A stretch of DNA of 64,000 nt from Gliomastix tumulicola (lineage: Eukaryota; Ascomycota; Sordariomycetes; Hypocreales; Bionectriaceae): the NCBI GenBank assembly GCA_001599755.1, contig BCHX01000008.1, positions 1,116,001 through 1,180,000 of the forward strand. The letters are read 5' to 3'. Under the pieces are notes generated by a model. That model was not told the DNA's origin, did no database searches, and worked only from the letters and a program-made list of their open reading frames with translations. Positions 33,882-44,417 of this stretch are shown here, one piece after another. Made by a program: the position numbers and the translations under genes. Within the stretch, counting starts at the first letter, position 1, and the number at the start of each line of letters is the position of its first letter.

Positions 33882-35493
33882 ATGGATCAGACCAGGCAGG
33901 AGAAGGCTGAGGCCTTCGAGGACGCACCGTCCGGCTACGGCGCTGAGAACGGTGTGAACGAGTGAGCGGCTGCAGTTGTGGGATGTTTGTGTCAAAACAC
34001 ACATGCTAATGGCCTGCTCCTAGGTATGGCGAGCATTTTGACCGCGCCGCGGAGAGGCGCCTGCGACTGAAGACGGATCTCGCGATCGTGCCCATCGTCG
34101 CCCTCCTCTACCTCTTCTGCTTCATCGACCGCGCCAACATCGGTGAGTCTCATCTCTCCAGTGCTTGCATCTGAAATTAGTCACTGACAGCCCCCCCCCA
34201 GGCAACGCCAAGATCGCCGGCATGGAAAAGGACCTCGGCATGGAGGGCTACGACTACAACCTCATCGTCTCCGTCTTCTACATCTCGTACATCGTCTTCG
34301 AGATCCCCGTCAACCTGCTCTGCAAGTGGATGGGCCCCGGCTGGTTCATCCCGCTGACGACCATCATCTTCGGCGCCGTGTCCATCGCGACCGCCTACGT
34401 CGAGACCATCGCGCAGATCGCGGGCGTGCGCTTCCTGCTGGGCATCTTCGAGGCGGGCATGCTCCCCGGAATCGCGTACTACCTCAGCCGCTGGTACCGC
34501 CGCGCCGAGCTCGCGTTCCGGCTGAGTCTGTACATGGTCATGGCGCCGCTTGCGGGTGCGTTTGGCGGTCTGCTCGCGAGTGCCATCCTGCGTCTGGATC
34601 ACTTCGCGGGCGTGAGCGGCTGGCGGATGATCTTCGCCATTGAGGGCGTCATCACCGTCGGCCTCGGCTGCATCGGGCTCATCTTCCTCACGGACCGCCC
34701 CGAGACGGCGCGCTGGCTGTCCCCCGCCGAGAAGGAGCTCGCGGCCGCGCGCGTCAGGTCGGAGCGCGTCGGCCAGACAGAGGTGCTCGACAAGATCGAC
34801 AAGCGCAAGCTCTGGCTGGGCATCATCTGCCCCGTCACCCTCAGCGTCGCGTCCATCTTCCTGCTCAACAACATCACCATCCAGGGCCTGGCCTTCTTCC
34901 TGCCGACCATCGTCGCGGGCATCTACCCCAACGAGACGCGCCAGACGCAGCAGCTGTACACGGTGCCGCCCTACGTCGTGGGCGCCTTCTTCGTGATCCT
35001 GTTCCCGACGCTGAGCTGGCGCTTCGACCGTCGCCAGATCTTTTTTATCCTGTCGGCGCCGCTGACCATGATTGGGTACTGCATGTTCCTCGGCTCCGAG
35101 CTCAACCGCGTGCGCTACGGCGCGACCTTCCTCGTGGCCAGCTCCGCCTTCATCATGGGGCCCATGTCCAACGCGCAGGTCTCGGCCAATCTCGTGTCGG
35201 ACACGGCGCGCAGCGCGGGCATCGGCATGAACGTCATGCTGGGCAACGTCGGAGGCCTCGTCGCCGGCTGGAGCTTCCTGCCCTGGGACGCGCCCAACTA
35301 CCACATCGGCAACGGCCTGAACCTGGCGTCCGCGAGCACCATCCTCATCATCGCCACGCTGACGCTCTTCTGGATGAAGGCCGACAACAAGAAGCGGGAG
35401 GCGCGCGACGCCGAGGCCGAGCTGAGCGGGCTCACGGCGCAGGAGATTGAGGATCTGGACTGGAAGCACCCTAGTTTCCGGTGGAGGCCGTGA
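33882..35493 (+). CDS. Dal5-type MFS transporter
   Basis: Exons are 33882-33961, 34024-34142 and 34202-35493 (introns 62 and 59 nt); 496 aa. The signature FCFIDRANIGNAKIAGMEKDLG is rebuilt across intron 2 and is the family TM1/loop motif. It is followed by FYISYIVFEIPVNLL and GWFIPLTTIIFGAVSIATA. WFIPL, RFLLGIFEAGMLPG and GWRMIFAIEGV fit the allantoate/organic-anion symporter group. A short acidic N-terminus of 40 residues precedes TM1. It is a second member of the same broad family as the carrier at 25853-27378, but the two differ clearly and are not a recent duplicate. The substrate is unknown. Confidence 0.9.
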
Positions 35494-35741
35494 GTCATGG
35501 ACCTGGGGGGAGGGTTGGGAAGAGAGGAGAGGAGAGGAGAGGGGGGAGGCGGGGGATATACGTGTTCAATTGGAGCTGGCTGGCCGTTGGGCTACGGTGT
35601 TTGGTAACGAGGATATACTTGATGTGTTGATGAATATACCCACCCAGTCTTTCTCTTACTTGGCTGACATGGTCCAGTGCCTACAGTCTATCATCAGGGC
35701 GGCGTGTCTAGTATCCGAGTATGACGGTGTTCAAATGTCCA

Positions 35742-36746
35742 TCAAGCGCCAGGTCCAGACTCCTCATCACGCCTGGCTTGTGCATTCGTCGCAGCCACGC
35801 CGGAATCGCCACTTGATCCTCCCTCAGCCGGCTTGGGAGATCCCCAGTTGACGCGGAACTCGAACGAAAGGTATCCTGCAGGGATCGTCCACGTCGACGA
35901 CGAAGACGACGACGACGAAGGCGATAATCTCTCCTTGTACAGCTTCACAAAGAAGGACACAAACAGCACCACGTACTCGAGACTAATGCGGCCCACGTCA
36001 GTTGAACCTCACATCAAACATACAGAAAAAAGAAAGAAAGAAAGAAAGGGGACTACTCACCCGAGAATAAGGGTCAGCACGATGTAGAGCCAGACAACCA
36101 CATCATAGCCCACGATCCACTCGAGGCACTCGGCATACGACCCCGGGTACCAGCTATAGTCGTCGTCGATATCACGGCGGCAATCGGGGCCGCGGTCGCC
36201 GCCCGCCCTGTTGATGATGTTGACGACGCCCATGACCGCCAGCACGCAGCCGCCGAGGCCGAAGACGAGGATGTTGACGAGGAGATACGCCGGGCGGCCG
36301 GAGCGCCGGAGCAAGAGGACGTTGTAAAGGGCTAGGACAAGGCCGAAGAGGGACTATGAAGCTTCAGTCAGTGATGCGATCGAAGGGGGGTGCCTAATAC
36401 GGGGTACACGAACCGCCCAGGAGACAGGGGACAAGCTGTTGACAAAGTCGTAGTCCCAGAGGTCGAAGCGTGAGGATCCATATTGGTTCAAGATGAGCCC
36501 CGTCAGCGTGAAGATGAGCTGGATCACGCCCGTGACGATGACGGCGACGAACACGCGGGAGAGGAATTTGTTGATGTCCGAGAGGGGGCGGTACACAATC
36601 GTCGGGTCCTCTGCTGCCCCGTCTTCTCGGGACGCTCTCTCTGTGCGGTCGCCGGTGCCATTGGAGGGAGCATCCGTCGAGGCCAAGAGAGGCGTCGACT
36701 CCTCGGCCGCGGTGGACGGGCCGGCCTGTGACTGCGACGCGGACAT
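35742..36746 (-). CDS. Small fungal four-span membrane protein
   Basis: Exons are 36746-36414, 36353-36061 and 35982-35742 (introns 60 and 78 nt); 288 aa. A polar Ser/Thr/Glu-rich N-terminus of about 65 residues is followed by hydrophobic spans near FVAVIVTGVIQLIFTLTGLI, LVLALYNVLLL, YLLVNILVFGLGGCVLAVMGVV and VVWLYIVLTLILGLEYVVLFV. The loop CRRDIDDDYSWYPGSYAECL carries paired cysteines. The tail is polar and has a run of eight Ser. This resembles the widespread uncharacterised fungal MARVEL-like small membrane proteins, but I cannot name a family. It converges on the MFS gene ending at 35493. Confidence 0.75.
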
Positions 36747-37306
36747 GATGAAGGGGTAAGTAAGTACGTAAGATTATTGTGGTTGTTGTTTTGTGCAGTC
36801 AGTCAGAGATCTGAGCTCAGTTATCCCCTCTGGTGCGACAACAGGGAATATATGAAGGTCAGAGACCAGCGAGCAGGCATCGAAATGGAATATCTGGCTT
36901 CGACGAGGCACAGCGAGCTCCCCGGATGTCGAGCTGTATGAAACCACTCGAGGGGCAGTGCTGCCTGCAAAGCGACAGGGGTCAGCACTAAGGCCTTTGG
37001 GCTTGCCAGGCGCTAGATCCCCCCGTACATTCTTTTAATAGCGGCCCTAGCGGCCTAAAAACATGGAATGAAGCCCTGGAGGTCCCTCTAGCGCTGGTTG
37101 AGTCATTCTGCCCCCAAGCACAAGTACTGGCCACTTTTCACAGAAGGGTTTTCACAGAATGGATCAGGCAAGGCCAGTTGGCCAAAGAACTGCCCCCTGC
37201 AATAGAGCAAGCAAGGGGCATTACGAACAAGACCCGGCCACAACGCAGCCTCCAAGCACAAGCAAGACATATTCAACAGCGCCAACAAACGGCAAAAAGA
37301 AAATGC
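36747..37306. other. Intergenic, no supported gene
   Basis: Spacer between the membrane-protein gene and the tRNA gene. Only short unsupported open frames were seen. Confidence 0.5.
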
Positions 37307-37310
37307 AAAA
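37307..37310 (-). terminator. Pol III T-run terminator
   Basis: TTTT on the minus strand begins 2 nt after the tRNA discriminator base. More T runs follow at about 37301 and 37295. This is the normal RNA polymerase III stop. Confidence 0.8.
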
Positions 37311-37356
37311 GATGATGAGGACGAGACTCGAACTCGCGCGGGTTGCCCCATCAGGA

Positions 37357-37372
37357 ATGAATGCTAAGGTAT
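37357..37372 (-). other. Canonical tRNA intron (position 37/38)
   Basis: 16 nt between base 37 (G) and base 38 (T) of the anticodon loop. It contains CCTTA, complementary to the anticodon-loop TAAGG, the pairing expected for cleavage by the tRNA splicing endonuclease. Confidence 0.8.
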
Positions 37373-37392
37373 CCTTAACCTGACGCCATAAC

Positions 37393-37450
37393 CTGAATTT
37401 GATGTTAGTGGTGTGGTTGAGATGGAGTGGTTGTGTGCGGTTAATCTTAC
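37393..37450 (-). other. GT-AG, spliceosomal-like insertion in tRNA D-loop
   Basis: 58 nt beginning GTAAGA and ending TTCAG, with a CACTAACAT branch-type site about 14 nt before the end. Its length and signals match the protein-gene introns in this window (typically 55-65 nt). It starts at the last G of box A and leaves box A unbroken in the DNA. Excision restores GAGTTG|GTTATGGC, a normal leucine D-loop and D-stem. Nuclear tRNA introns normally lie only at 37/38, so this position is unusual. Confidence 0.75.
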
Positions 37451-37468
37451 CAACTCGGCCACCTCACC

Positions 37469-37909
37469 AATAGGCTTGGATGTAGAGAAATGGCGCAGTG
37501 TGACTAGATGTACCCTAATGCTCCCATGAACACGTTGCCCCACGCTTTATTCCCATATACCAAGCGTGTGTGTGTGTGTGTGTGTGTGTGTTGTGGATGA
37601 GGGCTGGTTCAATGGAGGTCGAGCTACCCTGCAATGCAGTTTCGACAAGAAAATAACCGCCATTATTTCAATTATCTAGCGGTTCGTCAAAATGAGAATG
37701 AAGAACGATGTGGTGGTCCATTGGCATGTATGTAGCCGTATTCAATCTATATTTTGGGTCTTCAAGGTGTGACATGTTCGTAATATTTGTGGTTGTTCCA
37801 TGCTGTGCACTGGAGATACCACACAACACTGAGCTGGACCTAAATGGCCATTCATCATTCATCATTTATTCATATCATTCATATCGTCCATCTATAAAAT
37901 ACTCAAGCA
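37469..37909. other. Intergenic with (GT)13
   Basis: Upstream flank of the tRNA and 3' flank of the DUF3176 gene. It holds a 26-nt GT dinucleotide run at 37566-37591. No gene was seen. Confidence 0.6.
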
Positions 37910-40042
37910 TCAAATGTAGACGCGCCCATTCACAGGCGTACCGACCCTGTTCGAGACATCCACCAACAACCTCGTCCTCTCCCCCGCCACCGAGAACGGC
38001 ACATCCTCCTCATACCCGCCGCCGCCGCCATACACCTCCGTCGTGCTCCGTGACAGCTTCACGAACTGCTGCATCTCCCCTGACGGCGCGTCGCTAGGCC
38101 ACCCCTCGCCATACCTGACCCTGACGTCCGGCGGTACGCCCCGCGCGATGTCGGCTCCGCGGGTGTTGCTCCCCACGAGGCGCAGGAGCGGCGCGTCGAA
38201 GGCCTTTGCGATCTCGAGGGGCGACATGGAGAACTCGCGCCCGTGGGCGCGGAACCCCCTGAGCAGGAACGTGGTCAGGAGCGTCGTGAGGTAGACGAGG
38301 CCCATGGCGACGCCGGTGAAGACGTAGTGTGCCCTGTAGACTGCCACCGTCCTCTCCTCCTTCACGTCCGCCGTGGACTCCTTGGAGAAGGACGTGCTGG
38401 TCTTGCTGAACGCGTTGGTGGCGTTCCGGCGCATATCTCCGCTTCCGAACTCCTCCATGAACTCGGTGAGCTCGGCGACCCGGGACTCTGTCTCGGGGAT
38501 GGTCTTGAGTGCGTATCGCAGCGATAGCTCGTCGAGCGTCGACAGCACGTCGTTGAGCGGGTCGAGGCATGAGAATGTGTATCCCTGGTTGGGCGTGTGG
38601 CCGCCTTCCAGCTCCGTGATGTCCCGCAGCGCAATGGTGGACTGGTTGATGTACTGCCTGGCCCCCGTTCCCTGGATAAACTGCGACCCTTCCTGCTTGT
38701 CGTAGAGGATGAAGCCGCCGTAGAGATCGCTCAGCACCTGCGACACGCCCTTGATGAAGAGGTTGTTCTGCCCGAGCGAGCCCGTCACCGGCGCAGGAAT
38801 CGACTCTACGCCCGCCCTGCTCGCCGCCCGACGGTCGACAGGCATCAGCGTCACGACCGTCTCCTCCGAGATCTGGATGGGCAGATCAACAAACGACGTC
38901 GACAGATTGCACTGCTTCACCGTCAACATGTCGCTCCCGCTGTCCTCCCTCACATACGTCGTGTAGTTCAGCATCCCCGGGGGCAGAGTCCCCCCAAGCC
39001 ACGGCCTCTCCCCTTCCCCGGGGCCCGAAGACCCGATGAACAGGGGATACAGCGGCTCGAGCGCGAACTGGAAATCCGTCTCGAGGTAGCCGCAGTAGTT
39101 GTCGCTACCGCCGCCGGTCGAGCTGTTGCTGTCCTTGCTCAGCGAGTCGTCAGTGCCGTCGAAGCCCGTGTGGATGCACCGGTGGCCCTGCACCGTCTCG
39201 GGGAGGAAGATGCGCTGCGCGAGGCCGATGGACGGCGCGCCGCGGAGGGAGATACGCGACGAGGCGCAGGACCAGGTGAAGCCTGCGACGGTGACGCTCG
39301 TGCTGCACGTCGCGTTGCGGCTGCAGGCGGGCGACGAGAGCTGCAGTGGTCGGCGCTGGTTGAGGTCGGTGACGATGTCGGCGAACTCATCCTGGTACGG
39401 CGGCGCGGTCCAGACGTGGCCGGCGAAGCCGACTCGCTTGGTGGTGAGATTCCACATGGGCTCGCGGCGGATGGGGAGTGTCGCGGTCGTGAAGCTGGTT
39501 CTCGTAGCGAGGTCGACTGTCACGGCACGCTGCAGGAGGGGCCCGCTGACGGCCATGACGAGGACGAGGAGCGCCGTGATACGGAGGTGCAGCTGCACTG
39601 GGACGCCGCGGCCGAACTTGGCTAGAGAGAGGACGTTGTGCGCGAGATCCCACGAGGTGTGCAGGTCGCGCAGACTGGCACCTCGCCGGTCGCTGGAGGA
39701 GAGCAGGCGACTCCACCAGGCCATGTCGGCGCTCTCCTGGAACGCGAAGCGAAGCAGCGCGCTGGCGATAGTGGCGAGGATGGAAAGGTAGACGGTGGGC
39801 GCGAGCCGCCAGGAGTCGACCTGGGCGTCATCGGCGAGGATGAGGACCACGAGGGCGAGCGTGATGGCGATGATGGACCCGAGCAGGGAGAGGGCCGTCA
39901 GGTACGGGAATTGACGCCACGAGTGAGCTTGCCACGGCTCATTTGATATGCCTGATGGCAGAGGTGGCTGCGAGTCGCTGCGGCTGTCCTGCTGGTGCAG
40001 TCGCGTCGTGGACTCCATATGCCTGTGTTTGGTGAACTCCAT
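37910..40042 (-). CDS. DUF3176 membrane protein
   Basis: 710 aa from the ATG at 40042; an upstream in-frame ATG at 40156 would add 38 residues. The N-terminal third has the DUF3176 pattern: span 1 LTALSLLGSIIAITLALVVL, then DSWRLAPTVYLSILATIASA (span 2), then AFQESADMAWWSRLL and a RGASLRDLHTSWD-type segment. A third span follows (LHLRITALLVLVMAVSGPLL), then a large region with many N-x-S/T sites and cysteines, probably outside the cytosol. A last span is near YVFTGVAMGLVYLTTLL, and a cytoplasmic tail ends the protein. The function of this Pezizomycotina family is unknown. The coding region is a single GC-rich exon. The inner start was preferred because the upstream extension is not family-like. 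Confidence 0.85.
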   Translation of the reverse strand: MEFTKHRHMESTTRLHQQDSRSDSQPPLPSGISNEPWQAHSWRQFPYLTALSLLGSIIAITLALVVLILADDAQVDSWRLAPTVYLSILATIASALLRFAFQESADMAWWSRLLSSSDRRGASLRDLHTSWDLAHNVLSLAKFGRGVPVQLHLRITALLVLVMAVSGPLLQRAVTVDLATRTSFTTATLPIRREPMWNLTTKRVGFAGHVWTAPPYQDEFADIVTDLNQRRPLQLSSPACSRNATCSTSVTVAGFTWSCASSRISLRGAPSIGLAQRIFLPETVQGHRCIHTGFDGTDDSLSKDSNSSTGGGSDNYCGYLETDFQFALEPLYPLFIGSSGPGEGERPWLGGTLPPGMLNYTTYVREDSGSDMLTVKQCNLSTSFVDLPIQISEETVVTLMPVDRRAASRAGVESIPAPVTGSLGQNNLFIKGVSQVLSDLYGGFILYDKQEGSQFIQGTGARQYINQSTIALRDITELEGGHTPNQGYTFSCLDPLNDVLSTLDELSLRYALKTIPETESRVAELTEFMEEFGSGDMRRNATNAFSKTSTSFSKESTADVKEERTVAVYRAHYVFTGVAMGLVYLTTLLTTFLLRGFRAHGREFSMSPLEIAKAFDAPLLRLVGSNTRGADIARGVPPDVRVRYGEGWPSDAPSGEMQQFVKLSRSTTEVYGGGGGYEEDVPFSVAGERTRLLVDVSNRVGTPVNGRVYI

Positions 40043-40870
40043 GCTGGGCCTGTGCTGGGGTCCCGAGGGACTGGTATGCGGGAAGGAGAGAAAAGAAAAG
40101 AAAAGAAAGAGGACAACGGGAGAGCGAGGGGTTTTAAGACGGCGCCCTGCAAACATCTCGAAGCTCTGAGCCCCCCCACGAAGGGCTGTACAACCTCTTT
40201 GAGACCGACAACATGAGCACAGGCACCTTTACCGCCGAAGGTCGCTGGGATGCGGCCTGAGCTGTTGGATTTTAGTGCGTTTGGAGAGTCTCGGCACCAA
40301 TCGTGGGCGCGTCGATCCGCCGGCGTGGGGTGTGTTCGCGTGGCACGGCGAAGCGAGCTTTCTGGTTATTAATAGCGGGCGGCAACGGCTGTCTGGACGA
40401 GTTTTGGTGGTTTATCCCCGGCTCGGGGAAGACAAAGTCTCATGAGGATGCACATGTGCAAGTGTCGTACATGGCGCAGATGTTGGCCATTGGTCGCAGG
40501 AAGAACAGCGCCGCTAAGCTGACGAACTGGTTGGTTGGCTGGCTGTCGGATGGATGAGAATACGGGCGTTGTTCCCGAGCTCTTGGTGCTGGTCCAACTT
40601 GACATGGTTCTCCAGCAGTTTCAAATCGAGGCACACGTCTTGGCTGATTCAATGCGGGCGGACGTTTATTCCCGTCAACATCGATGAGCTGCAACCATCT
40701 CTCCCTCTGCAAACCTGCAAAACTTGGCAGCGTCTCGATCACCCGCCCACCATGATGTCATGGCCATCAGCTCTCAAAAAGGCATCGACGACCGAGCTCT
40801 GCCTCAACGTCGACACACATCTTCACCATGCCATTCTACTAGCGCTATACTCACTCCCCAGCCAGCTAGA
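40043..40870. other. Intergenic, divergent promoters
   Basis: Lies between the DUF3176 gene (minus) and the DLH/SnoaL gene (plus). It has a GAAAA-rich stretch near 40085-40110. No gene was seen. Confidence 0.5.
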
Positions 40871-42291
40871 ATGAATCTCAACCTCGACAATCTCGTCAAG
40901 AGGGCCGTCCCCGAGTCAAAAGACCGCAACGTGAGGATCGTCTCCGACAACATGACGGGCAACAACCACCGCGACGCCAACTTCCTCTCCAAGGACTTCC
41001 CCCGGAATGCGCCAAAGCTGTACATCACGGGCGAGGAGGATGACTTTGACGAGCTGACGCTGGCCGAGTGGAGGGCCGAGGGATTCGATGTCGAGTACTT
41101 CTCAATGGCGAGCTGTGGAGGAGGGGCGGCAGGGTACGTGGAGAAGCTCAGGTCGCTGAGCAGTGATGGTGGCGGCGTGGGCATCTGTGAGAAGTTTGGC
41201 ATCGTCGGTGAGTCTGAGCGAACCCGCAACGAACGTGAAATGAACATATATATATATATATATATATATGCTGACCGAAAACAGCCTACGATAACGCGGC
41301 CGCAGCCTGCCTGGAGCACTACCACGTCCTCGACCACAACCCGGAGTTCAAGCTCGGCCTCCTCATCGCCTACTATCCCACCGCCATCCCGGACCCCAAG
41401 GGCCGCTTCCCGAGCAGCATCTCCGTCCTCGTCCACCTCGCCGCGGGTGCCGAGGTCGGCGTCACCAAGCAGTCCCAGATGGTCGGCATCCAGGGCAAGC
41501 GCCGCACCAAGACCTCCCGCGTGCAGCCCGGGCTGGGGACCGGTGGCAAGCTGGAGCTCGCCTACCCGAGCTACACGTACGAGGCCGAGACGGGCTTCGC
41601 GGAGCACGACGTGGAGGAGTACGACGGCGTCGCGGCCGAGTTGGCGTGGAGCCGGAGTCTGGCGACCGCGCGGAAGGTGTTTGGGATCGATCCGGACCTG
41701 GAGCTCGTGCTGGAGAAGAATCTGCAGAGCAAGTTCTTCACGCACGACACGCAGGGCGCGCTGGAGACGTACACGACGCACAAGACGCCGCATGTCACGA
41801 ATATCCCGACGCTGACGGGTGGGATTGGCGCCGAGGATCTGAGGCGCTTCTATGCGGATTACTTCTCGAACCCGCCGTCGATGAAGGTCACGCTGCTGTC
41901 AAGGACCATTGGTATGGACCGTGTCGTCGACGAGATGCACGTCAAGTTTAAGCACACGCAGGAGATGCCGTGGATCCTCCCTGGAGTGCCAGCCACCGAG
42001 AAGAAGGTAGAGATCCTCATCGTGAGCATCGTCACGGTCAAGGGCGGGAAGCTGCACCACGAGCACGTCTATTGGGACCAGGCGAGTGTCCTGGTTCAAG
42101 TTGGCCTCCTCGATCCCAAGCTGGTTCCCCAGACGGCGAAGGATCTTGGAGTTGAGAAACTGCCTGTCATCGGACGGAGGGCAGCGAGACGAGTCAGAAA
42201 TGGATATGACGACGGCGGAGAGGAGGGCGAGGCGGACAACAAGCTGATCCCTGGATGGAGTGGAAGCAACAGCACCGAGGAAGAGGCGTAA
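40871..42291 (+). CDS. Dienelactone-hydrolase-like protein with SnoaL-like C-terminus
   Basis: Exons are 40871-41207 and 41285-42291 (447 aa). The 77-nt intron carries an AT dinucleotide run at 41246-41269. The N-terminal half reads as an alpha/beta hydrolase of dienelactone-hydrolase type (KLYITGEEDDF; FKLGLLIAYYP; YPSYTYEAETGFAEHDVEEYD). The C-terminal half (TGGIGAEDLRRFYADYF; VTVKGGKLHHEHVYWDQASVLVQVGLL) looks like a SnoaL-like (NTF2-fold) domain, a combination found in other fungal proteins. At the elbow (IVAYDNAAAACLEHY) the usual Cys nucleophile is not in its standard place, so activity is doubtful. A short KR/DE-rich tail ends the protein. The role is unknown; ring-cleavage-type hydrolysis is only suggested by the family. 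Confidence 0.8.
41246..41269 (+). repeat. (AT)12 microsatellite in intron
   Basis: A 24-nt AT run within the single intron (41208-41284) of the DLH/SnoaL-like gene. Confidence 0.9.
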
Positions 42292-42591
42292 GGGGACATG
42301 TATGTATGTATGTATGTGATGCAAGACTGTAATGAATACATTTGTACATCCAAGAGAGTGCTCATCAAGGCATGGCTTTGTGACGCAGGCCACATGTCCA
42401 ACCTCGTCAACCCTCACTGGGCGGTATCACCAAGCGGCAATTCTCGGCTTTGTGTCACTGACTCCCAAGCCCCGATCGAAGGGCGTGTGTCTGACCTCCG
42501 GTGGGTCAACAAAGGAAAAAATAAATAAATACAATGACGAAGAGGATGCTGGCCTCAAGACTAGGACTGCATTGGTCTCCCAGCCGCCATC

Positions 42592-43509
42592 ATGACAGCA
42601 AACCTGCCTCTTCGCCTGGGCTTCATCGGCCTCGGGACGATGGGCACGCCCATGGCCCTCAGTCTCGCACGCACATTCCCCCTCACCGTCTGGAACCGCA
42701 CACCCTCAAAGTACCATCATTTCGACCAGACCAGCGCAGAGATCGCCAGCAGCCCCCTGCAGGTCATCCAGAAGTCCGACATCATCTTCACCATGCTCTT
42801 CGACGGGCCCGCCGTCGAGGCCGTCATCAGCGGCGACACCCTCAGCGCCTTGAAGGGCAAGATCCTCGTCAACACGAGCTCCGTCACCGAGACCAGCAGC
42901 CACGCGATCAGCGACCGTGTCACGGCAGCGGGGGGCGACTTTGTCGAGATGCCCGTCAGCGGAGGGCCTGGGCCGGCCGCGTCAGGTCAGCTGGTGGGGA
43001 TGATGGCTGGTGACGAGGCCGTCGTGTCCCGCGTCAAGCCTTACGTCGCGTCTCTGACGAAGGCGCCGGTCTACTGCGGGCCTGTCGGCCAGGGCCTCAA
43101 GATGAAATACGCGGCGAATCTGTACCTCATCACCATGACGGCAGGGCTGTCTGAGTCGATGGTGCTGGCTAGAGCGCAGGGTCTGGATCCAGGCGCGTTC
43201 GCGACAGTGCTCAACGCTGGCCCCATGGCGTCGGTGTATTCGCGGGCCAAGCTGGCCAAGATGGTAGACGGGGACTGGTCGGCGAATGCGGCTATTGCCG
43301 ATTGCTACAACAGCACGCAGCTGATTGTGAATGCTGCTCGGGAGTCTGGGACCGAGGCGCCCTTGATCGGCCTCTGTGGCGAGCTGTATGGCAAAGCCAA
43401 GACAGAGGGGCTTGGAGGAGAAGACATGATTGCTGTAGGAAAGGTTTTGAAGAAGGTTCCAAAGACGAATGAAGTTGATGGAGTACCTGGTAGCTCAGAG
43501 AAGGTATAG
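42592..43509 (+). CDS. 3-hydroxyisobutyrate dehydrogenase-like (beta-HAD) enzyme
   Basis: A single exon of 305 aa, normal length for the beta-hydroxyacid dehydrogenase family. The N-terminal dinucleotide motif is GFIGLGTMGTPMA (GxGxxG at residues 13-18). WNRTPSK follows the second strand, where an Arg favours NADP. The substrate-binding signature is MPVSGGPGPAASGQL (120-133), and the catalytic region GQGLKMKYAANL has the conserved Lys (K172) and Asn. Family members oxidise 3-hydroxyisobutyrate or related hydroxyacids, or reduce small aldehyde acids; which one applies here is not readable. No mitochondrial presequence is apparent, unlike true valine-pathway HIBADH, so a cytosolic relative is more likely. 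The gene follows the DLH-like gene by 300 bp on the same strand. Confidence 0.9.
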   Translation: MTANLPLRLGFIGLGTMGTPMALSLARTFPLTVWNRTPSKYHHFDQTSAEIASSPLQVIQKSDIIFTMLFDGPAVEAVISGDTLSALKGKILVNTSSVTETSSHAISDRVTAAGGDFVEMPVSGGPGPAASGQLVGMMAGDEAVVSRVKPYVASLTKAPVYCGPVGQGLKMKYAANLYLITMTAGLSESMVLARAQGLDPGAFATVLNAGPMASVYSRAKLAKMVDGDWSANAAIADCYNSTQLIVNAARESGTEAPLIGLCGELYGKAKTEGLGGEDMIAVGKVLKKVPKTNEVDGVPGSSEKV

Positions 43510-44417
43510 AACGCTCTTACTCTAGTGCATGGAGGGTAGTGTAAGATCAAAGAGACCCGTGGCTCTAAGCAACACAGTCCGCCCGGTTCTTGAGCCTGTG
43601 TTCAACAAAACCCAAATGCCCTGAACCTTACCATCTTCCATCTTGTCCATGGTGCATCGGGCGCTAGTCAAAGGCGTAGCTTGTCAAGTTATGGGTCTCT
43701 AAACTCCCCATGTCAAGTCTCCGTGAGAAAGATGACTTGATTTCTTTCCCCTCTCACGCATCAAAAAGATACCACTATTCGACGCAAGCGCAAGATCCCC
43801 AAATATTGGCAAAAACTGAAATGAAAATGTCCAAAGAATGGGAGGAGGTGAGAGCATCTAGTCGGAGCCAGCATCACCTCAGATGATGGACATCATCCCT
43901 GACGTTGACGATCCAGTACGTGCGGGACCACGGCCCTCCAAAGAAGGCCTCCTCTATCGCAGAATACCGCAGACTGCGCGAGGAGTAAGGTATCCGTAAT
44001 TAAGTCTTCCTGGAAAGACCCGGCATTCACACTTCTCGCAGACGTCAATGTCGAGAACGCCTCGAGGCTGGGTGCAGATACGAGTAGGGGGGTTTCTGGT
44101 CGGGCGGTGCCGAGGCCGGTGCGCACCTCGCTGCTGCGTGTGCCATTCGCGCGCTCGCAATCAGTATCCCGACATCCGGATCACGAAGAAGATTCCAAGC
44201 CTTTGATTGGGCGTACGGATTCATGTTTCACGGCTTGCCAAGCTTGCTTTCACGTCAGAGCTCTATTCATACAAGTAAGTACCTTGATAGTTATTATATC
44301 GCGTAATCTTTCTCGAGCCTCCCCAAGACTAAAGATGGGAGCATTTTGGGAGCATTTCTCGGAGAGCCTTGGCCTCATTGTTGAAGGACAAGATGCCCGG
44401 CAAACCCAGCGGCTGGC
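43510..44417. other. Intergenic, no supported gene
   Basis: Lies between the convergent HIBADH-like and small membrane-protein genes. Open frames on both strands are short and lack domains. Confidence 0.5.

Larger units (their letters stand above)
37313..37468 (-). tRNA. tRNA-Leu(AAG) with two introns
   Basis: The acceptor stem GGTGAGG pairs with CCTCATC and the discriminator is A. Box A is TGGCCGAGTTGG (37461-37450) and box B is GTTCGAGTC (37333-37325). The anticodon stem is TCAGG/CCTGA with loop TTAAGG...T, giving anticodon AAG (37376-37374), which reads CUU and, as inosine, CUC. The long variable arm GGGGCAACCC and a T-stem GCGAG/CTCGT fit class II tRNA-Leu. Two insertions interrupt it: the normal position-37/38 intron (37372-37357, 16 nt), whose CCTTA can pair with the anticodon, and a 58-nt insertion in the D-loop (37450-37393). 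Removing both leaves 82 nt with an intact D-stem GCC/GGC and a D-loop with the GGTT core. A Pol III terminator follows immediately. Confidence 0.88.

Noticed and set aside
34177..35469. 430-codon minus-strand frame opposite the MFS gene
   Set aside because: Highly charged antisense shadow; the plus strand shows membrane spans and correct splice joins.
37340..37360. 12-nt identity (CTGATGGGGCAA) between the tRNA-Leu gene and the MITE termini
   Set aside because: The element has TA target duplications and inverted termini, not a tRNA-derived SINE structure; a single 12-nt match in 64 kb can occur by chance.
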